Assembly: GCA_963787895.1 (NCBI GenBank)
Contig: CAWBEX010000004.1
Span: forward strand, 1 to 64,000
Direction of reading: 5' to 3'
DNA: 64,000 nucleotides
Origin: Anderseniella sp963787895
Lineage (GTDB): Bacteria; Pseudomonadota; Alphaproteobacteria; Rhizobiales; Aestuariivirgaceae
A model generated the notes under the pieces. It searched no databases. It worked only from the letters and a program-made list of their open reading frames with translations, and was not told where the DNA came from. Positions within the stretch are counted from its first letter, which is position 1. Every line of letters begins with the position of its first letter. A program made the position numbers and the translations under genes. Shown here piece by piece: positions 43,702 through 52,048 of the stretch.

Positions 43702-45429
43702 ATGGACGCTAAGGTTATAAATAAGGACAAACTGCCAAGCAGGCATGTGACCGAAGGGCCACAGCGCGCGCCGCACCGCTCGTACTACTATGCAATGGGG
43801 CTGACGAGGCATCAGATCGGCCAACCGTTCGTTGGGGTGGCAAGTTGCTGGAACGAGGCTGCTCCGTGCAACATCGCGTTGATGCGCCAGGCCCAGGCAG
43901 TGAAGAAAGGTGTCGCTGCGTCCAACGGAACACCAAGGGAATTCTGCACCATTACGGTTACAGATGGCATCGCAATGGGCCATCAAGGCATGAAATCATC
44001 GCTGGTCAGCCGTGACGTCATTGCTGATTCCGTGGAACTCACCATGCGCGGCCATTGTTATGATGCGCTTGTGGGTCTTGCCGGGTGTGACAAATCTCTG
44101 CCTGGCATGATGATGTCGATGATTCGGCTGAATGTGCCTTCGATTTTCATTTACGGCGGTTCCATTCTGCCCGGTTCGTTTCGTGGTCAACCAGTGACCG
44201 TTCAGGACGTGTTTGAAGCTGTCGGTCGGCACTCGGTCGGCGACATGTCCGATGCGGACCTGGAAGAGCTTGAGCAGATTGCATGTCCTTCGGCAGGTGC
44301 GTGTGGTGCGCAATTTACTGCCAATACAATGGCAACAGTGTCGGAGGCAATCGGCCTGGCATTGCCATATTCAGCGGGCGCACCGGCACCTTATGAGCTG
44401 CGTGACAAGTTCTGCATGGCAGCAGGTCAGCAGGTCATGGACCTGATTGCCCGCAACATACGCCCGCGTGACATCGTTACCCGCAAGGCTCTGGAAAATG
44501 CTGCAACCGTGGTTGCCGCGTCTGGCGGGTCAACCAATGCCGCGCTGCATCTGCCGGCCATGGCGCATGAGGCGGGTATCGAGTTCAACCTGTTCCACGT
44601 GGCCGAGATATTCAAGAAGACACCATATGTGGCGGACCTGAAGCCTGGGGGCAAATACGTAGCAAAGGATTTGTTCGAGGTTGGTGGCATTCCTTTGCTG
44701 ATGAAGACCTTGCTCGATGAGGGCTTCCTGCATGGTGACTGCCTGACGGTTACTGGCCGTACCATGGCTGAAAACATGGCTACGGTTAAATGGAACCCGG
44801 ATCAGGACGTGATCTATCCGGCTTCAAAACCAATCACCAAGACCGGCGGTGTTGTCGGCTTGCGCGGCAACCTGGCGCCTGATGGGGCGATCGTGAAGGT
44901 TGCTGGCATGACCAACCTCAAGTTTTCCGGTCCTGCACGGTGCTTTGATTCTGAGGAAGAGTGCTTCGATGCCGTCAAGGCGAGGAACTACAAAGAGGGC
45001 GAGGTTCTGGTCATTCGCTACGAAGGCCCCAAGGGCGGCCCCGGAATGCGCGAGATGCTGCAGACCACCGCGGCGTTGTACGGGCAGGGCATGGGCGACA
45101 AGCTGGCCCTGATAACAGATGGCCGTTTTTCAGGCGCTACACGCGGGTTCTGCATTGGCCATGTCGGTCCGGAAGCTGCTGAGGGCGGCCCAATTGGCCT
45201 GCTGAAAGATGGTGACGTGATCTCGATTGACGCAGTTGAAGGCACAATCAGTGTCGATCTGTCTGATGATGAGATGGAAAAGCGCCGCAAGGAGTGGAAG
45301 CCGAGAGTGCCTGAAATGGGCGCATCGGGTGTCTTGTGGAAGTATGCGCAGACAGTTGGCCCGGCTCGTGATGGAGCCGTGACACATCCTGGAGGAGCAG
45401 CGGAAGTTGTTTGTTACGCGGACCAGTAA
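43702..45429 (+). CDS. ilvD: Dihydroxy-acid dehydratase
   Basis: Fe-S-dependent dehydratase of valine, isoleucine and pantothenate synthesis. Cluster-binding cysteines are visible in VASCWNEAAPCN, GLAGCDKSLPGM and CPSAGACGAQFTANTM. The 575 residues are close to the longer IlvD class. ATG 43702 lies in a 192-base upstream region containing a short hairpin (GGCACC-TT-GGTGCC) but no recognisable attenuator or riboswitch. Confidence 0.96.
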   Translation: MDAKVINKDKLPSRHVTEGPQRAPHRSYYYAMGLTRHQIGQPFVGVASCWNEAAPCNIALMRQAQAVKKGVAASNGTPREFCTITVTDGIAMGHQGMKSSLVSRDVIADSVELTMRGHCYDALVGLAGCDKSLPGMMMSMIRLNVPSIFIYGGSILPGSFRGQPVTVQDVFEAVGRHSVGDMSDADLEELEQIACPSAGACGAQFTANTMATVSEAIGLALPYSAGAPAPYELRDKFCMAAGQQVMDLIARNIRPRDIVTRKALENAATVVAASGGSTNAALHLPAMAHEAGIEFNLFHVAEIFKKTPYVADLKPGGKYVAKDLFEVGGIPLLMKTLLDEGFLHGDCLTVTGRTMAENMATVKWNPDQDVIYPASKPITKTGGVVGLRGNLAPDGAIVKVAGMTNLKFSGPARCFDSEEECFDAVKARNYKEGEVLVIRYEGPKGGPGMREMLQTTAALYGQGMGDKLALITDGRFSGATRGFCIGHVGPEAAEGGPIGLLKDGDVISIDAVEGTISVDLSDDEMEKRRKEWKPRVPEMGASGVLWKYAQTVGPARDGAVTHPGGAAEVVCYADQ

Positions 45430-45448
45430 GGGAGTAATCCCTGCAGCC

Positions 45449-46303
45449 ATGCGTGCTGCCGCCAGCTCCGCTTTGGTGGTGGCGTGCGTCGGGCTGTCTG
45501 CAAGCAGTGCGCAAACCCAGGCTCAGCTGCCTCCGGGGTTCTATTCGTTTGCGCCGAGCAAGCCGGATCTGACTGCGCCAAGCATTTCACGCAATGCGCA
45601 AGGTGACCTTTCTGACGCCATCGCTGCCTATCGCGCACAGGATTTCAAGTCGGCATTTTCCATGCTTAAGCGCCCGGCGAAAGAGGGCAGCATCCAGGCC
45701 AATTGGCTGCTGGCGACCATGTATCTTCGAGGTCAGGGTGTTGCTGGAAATCTGGCAGCCGCTTATCGGCATTTTGGCAGGATCGCCGAAGACTATGTCA
45801 GTCAGGGTACGGAGGTATCCGGTAACGAACGGTATTTCGTATTCGACAGTCTTGCCCGAATGGCAGACAGCTTGCGGGTTGGCAACGAGAAGGCCGCCAT
45901 TGAAAAGAATGTGAGCAGGGCGCTGCACTATTATCAGACAGCTGCATCTGCGGGACATGCCGGAGCGCAATTCGGTTTCGGGTTGATGTATCTGCGCGGT
46001 GAGGGTGTTGCCATAGATCGCTCGTACGGCATGCGCTGGCTGGGAACTGCAGCACAGAAGCGTTATGCGCCAGCGGCATCCATTCTTGGCGATATGTACC
46101 TGGATGCAGGTGACGTGGTGCGTGCAATTGTCTGGTATCGCGTGGCGGCAGACACGGCAGACAAAAAGTTGGCTGCTTATGTGGTTGAAAAACAGGAAAC
46201 CTTGCTGCCTCAGCTTGACGATAATGAAACAATCCGGGCGGATGACATGTATGTGCGCTGGACGCGGAAGTATCCTCTCCAGGCGGTACACTCCAGCAAC
46301 TAG
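45449..46303 (+). CDS. Secreted Sel1-repeat protein
   Basis: A 284-residue protein with an N-terminal signal peptide (about 1-25, ending AQTQA). Four or more Sel1/TPR-like repeats follow, for example ANWLLATMYLRGQGVAGNLAAAYRHF and AGAQFGFGLMYLRGEGV. Such repeats bind peptides or proteins. ATG 45449 is 20 bases past the ilvD stop; a frame from TTG 45407 overlapping ilvD is less likely. It may be co-transcribed with ilvD without sharing its function. It converges with xth, ten bases apart. Confidence 0.82.
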   Translation: MRAAASSALVVACVGLSASSAQTQAQLPPGFYSFAPSKPDLTAPSISRNAQGDLSDAIAAYRAQDFKSAFSMLKRPAKEGSIQANWLLATMYLRGQGVAGNLAAAYRHFGRIAEDYVSQGTEVSGNERYFVFDSLARMADSLRVGNEKAAIEKNVSRALHYYQTAASAGHAGAQFGFGLMYLRGEGVAIDRSYGMRWLGTAAQKRYAPAASILGDMYLDAGDVVRAIVWYRVAADTADKKLAAYVVEKQETLLPQLDDNETIRADDMYVRWTRKYPLQAVHSSN

Positions 46304-46312
46304 CCTGCCTGT

Positions 46313-47095
46313 CTAAGTCTCAAGCCTGACTATTACTGGTACATGGTCTGATGGCTTTTCCCAGCCACGTATGTGGCTGTCTATGCGGCATTGCGAAAAC
46401 AGGTCAGTCGCCTGGGGTGACATCAGTATGTGGTCAATCCTGATGCCGTTGTTGCGTTGCCACGCGCCCGCCTGATAATCCCAGAATGTGTAGACGCCGT
46501 CATCCTGGTTTGCCGAGCGCACCGCATCAGTAAAGCCAAGCGCCGTGATCGCCCTGTATTTTTCCCGGCTTTCCAGCCGGTAAAGCGCATCATCAATCCA
46601 TTGAGACGGGTTGGCAGCGTCGCGGGCTTCGGGAATGATGTTGTAGTCGCCAAGTAGCAGAAACGGCTCTTCCAGCGTCAGCTGGTTCGCCGCGTGTTGT
46701 TTCAGGCGATCCATCCAGCTGAGTTTGTAACTGAATTTCTCAGTGTCAACGGGATTTCCATTTGGCAGATACAGGCAACCGACGCGGCAGATGCCCTGCT
46801 TGGCGGATATCACGGCCTCGATATAGCGTGCTTGCTCGTCATTGTCGTCGCCGGGCAGTCCGCGTTGAATATCTTCTGCCGGTGTCAACGAAAGGATTGC
46901 GACGCCATTGAACCCCTTTTGGCCGTGTGTATAGACATTGTAGCCAATGTCCTCGAACGCTGTGCGCGGGAAGTTCTCATCAACTGACTTGATCTCCTGA
47001 AGGCAGGCAACGTCAGGACGGGCTTCCTGCAGCCAGGCAATTGCTGTCTCCAGCCGTGCCTTGACCCCGTTTATGTTCCATGTGGCAATCTGCAA
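46313..47095 (-). CDS. xth: Exodeoxyribonuclease III
   Basis: AP endonuclease and 3'-5' exonuclease of base-excision repair. Catalytic motifs are ATWNINGVKAR, the metal-binding glutamate in CLQEIKS, the aspartate and asparagine in LLGDYNI, and the histidine in SDHVPV. The 260 residues match family length. The start codon is TTG 47095; no ATG lies near the conserved first strand. Confidence 0.94.
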   Translation of the reverse strand: MQIATWNINGVKARLETAIAWLQEARPDVACLQEIKSVDENFPRTAFEDIGYNVYTHGQKGFNGVAILSLTPAEDIQRGLPGDDNDEQARYIEAVISAKQGICRVGCLYLPNGNPVDTEKFSYKLSWMDRLKQHAANQLTLEEPFLLLGDYNIIPEARDAANPSQWIDDALYRLESREKYRAITALGFTDAVRSANQDDGVYTFWDYQAGAWQRNNGIRIDHILMSPQATDLFSQCRIDSHIRGWEKPSDHVPVIVRLET

Positions 47096-47122
47096 GTCGC
47101 GCTCCAGGTGTTGGTCACAACA

Positions 47123-47149
47123 AGGGCGCCAGCGTGGAGTTGGCGCCCT
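47123..47149 (-). terminator. Hairpin downstream of the PAN/Cys-repeat gene
   Basis: AGGGCGCCA and TGGCGCCCT form a perfect nine-base stem around nine bases. On the minus strand it is followed by TGTTGTG, a poor T-run. It probably ends the PAN-protein transcript about 50 bases after the stop. Confidence 0.5.
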
Positions 47150-47198
47150 GTCCGGTCAAGGTAAGATGCCGGATTTTCACCAGCTTCGGGGGTGTGGT

Positions 47199-48500
47199 TC
47201 ACTCGCACCGTGCGAGCAAATTGTCTCTGATGCGTGTTTCCCGGTCCGCACGGCGCGGAGATACGGTTGTACACCAGGAATAGTGTGCCCGATAATTTCT
47301 GGTCCAGCGTGAACCGCGGAAACCACAACCAAGCCTGCGTCCGGCTTCGGCTTGCGAAATCGCGATGCGAGCATATTGTTCGCAATGGTTTCCACCATTG
47401 CCTGCGCCCGCTCCGCGGCTGCACCGATCAAGCTGTCTTGCGCGGCGGTTCAACAGACCGGCAGCCTCGCGAGAGCCTATGCGCTGGCACAATCTCGCCT
47501 GACGAATCCTGCTGGTGGACCACGCTTCGCCGGAGAAGCCGCAATTCAGCGCGCGTGCTTCACCAGCCTGCTGGATGCTTTGGGCTGCGAAGGAGCGGCA
47601 AAAACTACTGGAGCGTCCGTCGTTGCCGAACAGATCGTTCAGCTGGGGTATCTCGATTCGCGGCAGTCGAATGTCATCACCGGGTTCTTCTGTGGTGACG
47701 ACAGCACGCTGGCATTCGGCCAGTTCCCTGTCACGGGCTGCGCGGGCAGCGTTGTAGGCTGCTGACGGGCTGCGTAAACAGTAATTGTAGTATACCGTGC
47801 GGGAATAACCCCACCGACTGCCGGTCAGTCCGCAGCCAAGCCGGTTATTCTCACCGTTCTGGGCCACCGCCCGGTCTGCGTAGGAGTTGCATGCGGCAAC
47901 CTTTTCGCTGGAGGGGCGGTCAGTGGGCTCTGCCGTTTGCTCGTCTACCTGATTGTTGCGCGAAGGTATTTCAGGTTTCGGTTTTGGCGTGACGGTGAGG
48001 GAAGGTCTTTCCGGTGTTTTGATTGCTGGCTCCTGCGGCTCGGGTGCTACGGGCTTCGGCAGCTCAATCGGCGCTTCCGTCTTTTGCGCAGGTGCTGCCG
48101 GCGGGGTTGGCTTTGCAACCTCTTCAGGCTTTTTCTGCGGTGCTTTTGGCTCCGGCTTCGGGTCGTCGGTGCCTGTTGTCGGGCTGGAAGTCGACATGAC
48201 CCCGGAAATACAGCAGGTATCAGACCGTTTGGGTGGTACACCGGTCTTCAAAGCGCATTTCGCCTTCGGTCCCTTGGCGCCGGGCCAGGAATAAGTCCAG
48301 GCACGGCACATGCTGTCCTTTTTGCATGCGTCTTCGCACAAGTCGGGGTTTGGTGCAGAAAGCTCGATCTGCTTGTAGTCCAGACCGGGTCTGTCGGTTG
48401 AGCCATCGCGCGCCGCAAAAGCGGACCCGGACATTGCAACACAGAACAACACAGTGAAAAAGAATACGAGAGGCCGCAGCCCAAGACTTGAGATCATCAT
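47199..48500 (-). CDS. Secreted PAN-domain protein with three identical-spacing cysteine repeats
   Basis: A 433-residue exported protein. A signal peptide covers residues 1-29. A PAN/apple-like domain follows (about 35-98; cysteines 55, 59, 65, 82, 96, 97). A Pro/Lys/Glu-rich spacer runs from 105 to 200. Three repeats come next, each with four cysteines: C204/C223/C241/C263, C301/C320/C338/C360 and C373/C392/C410/C432. The spacing C-x18-C-x17-C-x21-C is the same in all three, with shared YA/FA, CG-x-x-G and W positions. I do not know a named family for the repeat. PAN domains bind protein or sugar, so a surface-binding role is inferred. Confidence 0.8.
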   Translation of the reverse strand: MMISSLGLRPLVFFFTVLFCVAMSGSAFAARDGSTDRPGLDYKQIELSAPNPDLCEDACKKDSMCRAWTYSWPGAKGPKAKCALKTGVPPKRSDTCCISGVMSTSSPTTGTDDPKPEPKAPQKKPEEVAKPTPPAAPAQKTEAPIELPKPVAPEPQEPAIKTPERPSLTVTPKPKPEIPSRNNQVDEQTAEPTDRPSSEKVAACNSYADRAVAQNGENNRLGCGLTGSRWGYSRTVYYNYCLRSPSAAYNAARAARDRELAECQRAVVTTEEPGDDIRLPRIEIPQLNDLFGNDGRSSSFCRSFAAQSIQQAGEARALNCGFSGEAWSTSRIRQARLCQRIGSREAAGLLNRRARQLDRCSRGAGAGNGGNHCEQYARIAISQAEAGRRLGCGFRGSRWTRNYRAHYSWCTTVSPRRADRETRIRDNLLARCE

Positions 48501-48594
48501 GTCATCAAGCGTCCCTGAAAAAACCCCTCAATGGTCAGATTGCGCATGATAGTGGCACAATTGTGAGCCTGTTTATGCTGCGTGGCAGGAAAGT

Positions 48595-48924
48595 TCAGAT
48601 CGAAAAACTCGTGCCACAGCCGCAGGAGGCGGTGGCGTTCGGGTTGTTGACCTGAAACTGGGCGGCCAACAGGTCGTCGACATAATCAATCTCGGCACCC
48701 AGCAAATACACCAATGATACCGAATCTATCAGCAATGTTGCACCATCGCGCTGGACTATCGTATCGCCTTCACCAGGTGCTTCATCAAGTTCGAATTCAT
48801 AGGAAAAACCGGAACATCCGCCGCCATTTACTGCCAAACGAAGAGCGGTTTTGCCTGTTTCTTCGGTGAGGATCTCGTGAATCCGCTTCGCTGCGCTAGC
48901 TGTCAACTTTATTTCACCAGACAT
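48595..48924 (-). CDS. erpA: A-type Fe-S insertion protein (ErpA-like)
   Basis: A 109-residue A-type carrier that delivers Fe-S clusters to target enzymes. Ligand cysteines are in NGGGCSGFSYEF and in SCGCGTSFSI. The NPNATASCGCG end marks the family. Its neighbourhood (xth, then dgt and argS on the other strand) matches the conserved alphaproteobacterial erpA locus. The partial carrier at the left edge of the window is the SUF-type paralogue. Confidence 0.9.
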   Translation of the reverse strand: MSGEIKLTASAAKRIHEILTEETGKTALRLAVNGGGCSGFSYEFELDEAPGEGDTIVQRDGATLLIDSVSLVYLLGAEIDYVDDLLAAQFQVNNPNATASCGCGTSFSI

Positions 48925-49040
48925 GAAAGGTCAGCCTTTGTTGAGCCAATGTTTCTGCATTATGCATTTGCATCCTATGTTGGGCCAGGCAGGGTGTTTG
49001 TCAATGTGTTGTGTTGCAATTCGACAAGAGGTGATGTGAA

Positions 49041-50234
49041 GTGACCGTCCGGGCGACATATGCAAGTGAGCCTGCGCACACGCGTGGGCGTTTTGTTGAT
49101 GAGACGGATGAGGCTGCGCGCTCGCCGTTTCAGCGTGATCGCGACAGAATCATTCATTCAGCTGCCTTCAGGCGCCTCAAGCACAAGACCCAGGTTTTCG
49201 TCTACCATGAGGGCGATCATTATCGGACGCGACTGACCCACTCACTGGAAGTGGCGCAGGTGGCCCGATCGATTTCACGGGCGCTGGGTCTGGATGAAGA
49301 CCTGACAGAAGCCCTGGCCTTGGCACATGATCTTGGCCATACACCGTTTGGCCATGCCGGTGAACGCCAGCTGGACAAGTGCATGAGCGGGTTTGGCGGC
49401 TTTGACCACAACGCACAGGCATTGAGAATTGTTACCAGCCTTGAGCGCCGCTACGCTGCATTTGATGGTTTGAACCTCAGTTGGGAGACGCTGGAGGGGT
49501 TGGTCAAGCACAACGGGCCGCTTGTAGATGTTGCCGGTACTCCTTGTGGACGCTATGCGGGAACTCAACTGCCCCATGCCATCACGCAGTTCTGTAGTAC
49601 CCATGACCTGCAACTTGACAGTTACAGTTCGGCCGAGGCCCAGGCTGCTGCGATATCTGATGATATCGCCTACAACGCGCACGACATTGACGATGGGTTG
49701 CGAGCCGGGCTGTTCGCCATCGAGCAGCTGCGCGAAGTTCCGATAGTTGGGGAAGCCATTACCGAAGTCATGCAAATGTGGCCCGGCCTGGATCATCACA
49801 GGCTGGTGCACGAGACAGTACGGCGGGTGATTTCGTGGATGATTTTTGATGTTGTCGGCCAAACCCGCAGCAATGCCGAGGCGGCTGGTCTGCAAGGTCC
49901 GGAAGACGTGCGCGCCGCGTCTGCGGCGATTGTGCAGTTTAGCGATGCGATGTCTGAAGCCAATGGCAAGTTGCAGGGTTTTCTCTCTGACAACATGTAC
50001 AGGCATGAAAAGGTTATGGCGGTCATGGGGCGGGCCAAACGTGTCGTAAAAGACCTGTTCGACACATACTCCAGCGATCCCGGGCAGTTGCCAAGTGGTT
50101 GGCAGGACAAGGGTTATACCCGCGATGACAGCGGCACAGCCCGCCAGGTTTGCGACTTCATCGCCGGCATGACTGATCGTTATGCACTGGATGAACACAA
50201 GCGGTTATTTGACCTCGACCCGCTTTTCCGCTAA
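49041..50234 (+). CDS. dgt: dGTPase-like HD-domain phosphohydrolase
   Basis: Deoxyguanosine-triphosphate triphosphohydrolase-like protein, which splits dNTPs into nucleoside and triphosphate. HD-domain ligands are visible in RTRLTHSLEVAQVAR, ALAHDLGHTPFGHAGE and ISDDIAYNAHDIDDG. The 397 residues match the shorter alphaproteobacterial type. The start is GTG 49041 with AAGAGGTGATGTGAA upstream. argS begins 44 bases later. Confidence 0.92.
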   Translation: MTVRATYASEPAHTRGRFVDETDEAARSPFQRDRDRIIHSAAFRRLKHKTQVFVYHEGDHYRTRLTHSLEVAQVARSISRALGLDEDLTEALALAHDLGHTPFGHAGERQLDKCMSGFGGFDHNAQALRIVTSLERRYAAFDGLNLSWETLEGLVKHNGPLVDVAGTPCGRYAGTQLPHAITQFCSTHDLQLDSYSSAEAQAAAISDDIAYNAHDIDDGLRAGLFAIEQLREVPIVGEAITEVMQMWPGLDHHRLVHETVRRVISWMIFDVVGQTRSNAEAAGLQGPEDVRAASAAIVQFSDAMSEANGKLQGFLSDNMYRHEKVMAVMGRAKRVVKDLFDTYSSDPGQLPSGWQDKGYTRDDSGTARQVCDFIAGMTDRYALDEHKRLFDLDPLFR

Positions 50235-50278
50235 GTCCGCGCCAGCCGCCTTCAGGCAAGAAAAACAACAAGACCATC

Positions 50279-52030
50279 ATGAATCCATTTGTCCACTTCC
50301 GCTCGCTGGTTGACGACGCATTGTTAGCGCTTGAGCGCGCTGGCGACTTGCCGCTCGGAATCGACCTTTCCCGGATTGTCGTTGAGCCGCCGCGTGAGGC
50401 TGCTCATGGCGATATGACGACCAATGCAGCCATGGTGCTGGCGAAACCGGCAGGCGTTCAGCCGCGCAAACTGGCGGAAAGCCTTAGTGTGGAGCTTGCC
50501 AAACACAAGGATGTTGCTTCGGCTGAAGTTGCCGGCCCAGGCTTCGTGAATATCAGCATTTCATCTTCCTACTGGCCCGACTTCATGCGGAAGTCATTGT
50601 CCGAAGGCAAACAATTTGCCGCATCTAAGATGGGGCAGGACGCCATGGTCAACGTGGAGTACGTGTCTGCTAACCCCACCGGCCCGCTGCATGTCGGCCA
50701 TTGCCGTGGAGCGGTGTTTGGTGATGCACTGGCGAATTTGCTTGAGTTCACTGGCTACGATGTTACCCGCGAATACTATATCAACGATGCGGGAAGCCAG
50801 ATCGAAACGCTGGCAAGCAGCGCCATGTTGCGCTATCGCGAGGCACTGGGCGAAGAGATCGGAGAAATTCCGGCCGGACTGTATCCGGGTGACTATTTGA
50901 AGCCTGTGGGTCAGGCCCTGGCCAGTGAGTTCGGCGACAAGCTGCTTGCCATGGACGCCGACAAGAGTTTTTCACTGATAAAGCAACACGCCATTGCCGC
51001 CATGATGGAATTGATCAAGTCAGATCTGGCGGCGCTGAACATCCGGCAGGAAGTGTTCTTTTCAGAAAAGATGCTCCACGAAAGCGGGCAGATTGAAAAT
51101 ACCGTAGAGATAATGCGCTCAGCTGGTCTGGTCTTCGAGGGCCGCATTCCGCCGCCCAAAGGGCAATTGCCGGAAGATTGGGAAGACCGTGAGCAAACCT
51201 TGTTCAAGGCGACGGATTATGGCGATGACATTGATCGCCCGTTGATGAAGTCAGACGGTTCCTACACCTATTTTGCCGCCGACGTTGCCTATGCAAACGA
51301 CAAGATCATGCGCGGGTTCACCGACCTCGTTTTCGTTTTGGGCGCCGACCATGGTGGTTATGTAAAGCGCTTGAAGGCTGTCACCGCGGCATTGTCGCAT
51401 GGTGCGGCACATGCCGACGTGCTGCTGTGCCAGCTTGTACGGCTGTTCCGCGCTGGCGAACCGGTTAAAATGTCCAAGCGGGCAGGGGATTTCATAACTT
51501 TGCGTGATGTAGTGGATGAAGTTGGCCCGGACGTGGTCAGATTCATGATGCTGACGCGCAAGAACGATGCGCCGCTGGATTTCGATTTCCAGAAGGTGAC
51601 AGAGCAATCACGCGACAACCAGGTGTGGTATGTGCAGTATGCGCACGCCCGCATCGGATCGGCATTTTCCAGGGCGCGTGAGGAAATTGGAGAAGAGGTT
51701 ACAGACCTGTCCAATGTGGATGCAAATGCGTTGCTTCTGCTCACTGATGAAAGTGAACAAGGCCTGATAAGGCTGCTTGCCGGTTGGCCTCGGGCCGTGG
51801 AGTTGGCAGCAGCACACAGGGAGCCTCATAGAATTGCTTTCTATCTGTATGAAATTGCAGCGGAATTTCATTCTTACTACAACAAGGGCAAAGAACAGCC
51901 TCAATTAAGGTTTATTTTGCCGAAACAAGTGCATCTTTCACAGGCACGTCTCGCCTTGTTACAATTGATTCGCTATGCTCTGGCTGGTGGTCTTGATATA
52001 CTTGGCGTATCAGCCATTGACGAGATGTAA
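50279..52030 (+). CDS. argS: Arginyl-tRNA synthetase
   Basis: Class I synthetase of 583 residues. The HIGH-type signature is NPTGPLHVGHCRGA near residue 130 and the KMSKR-type loop is VKMSKRAGDF. The N-terminal Add1 domain and the C-terminal anticodon-binding DALR domain are both present. It lies between dgt and the SPOR protein gene, a conserved order. Confidence 0.96.
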   Translation: MNPFVHFRSLVDDALLALERAGDLPLGIDLSRIVVEPPREAAHGDMTTNAAMVLAKPAGVQPRKLAESLSVELAKHKDVASAEVAGPGFVNISISSSYWPDFMRKSLSEGKQFAASKMGQDAMVNVEYVSANPTGPLHVGHCRGAVFGDALANLLEFTGYDVTREYYINDAGSQIETLASSAMLRYREALGEEIGEIPAGLYPGDYLKPVGQALASEFGDKLLAMDADKSFSLIKQHAIAAMMELIKSDLAALNIRQEVFFSEKMLHESGQIENTVEIMRSAGLVFEGRIPPPKGQLPEDWEDREQTLFKATDYGDDIDRPLMKSDGSYTYFAADVAYANDKIMRGFTDLVFVLGADHGGYVKRLKAVTAALSHGAAHADVLLCQLVRLFRAGEPVKMSKRAGDFITLRDVVDEVGPDVVRFMMLTRKNDAPLDFDFQKVTEQSRDNQVWYVQYAHARIGSAFSRAREEIGEEVTDLSNVDANALLLLTDESEQGLIRLLAGWPRAVELAAAHREPHRIAFYLYEIAAEFHSYYNKGKEQPQLRFILPKQVHLSQARLALLQLIRYALAGGLDILGVSAIDEM

Positions 52031-52048
52031 GGGTTTGGTGGGAACTGG

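Noticed and set aside
49275..50198. Long minus-strand open frame opposite dgt
   Set aside because: The plus strand encodes a motif-complete dGTPase; the antisense product is histidine-rich and unrecognisable.
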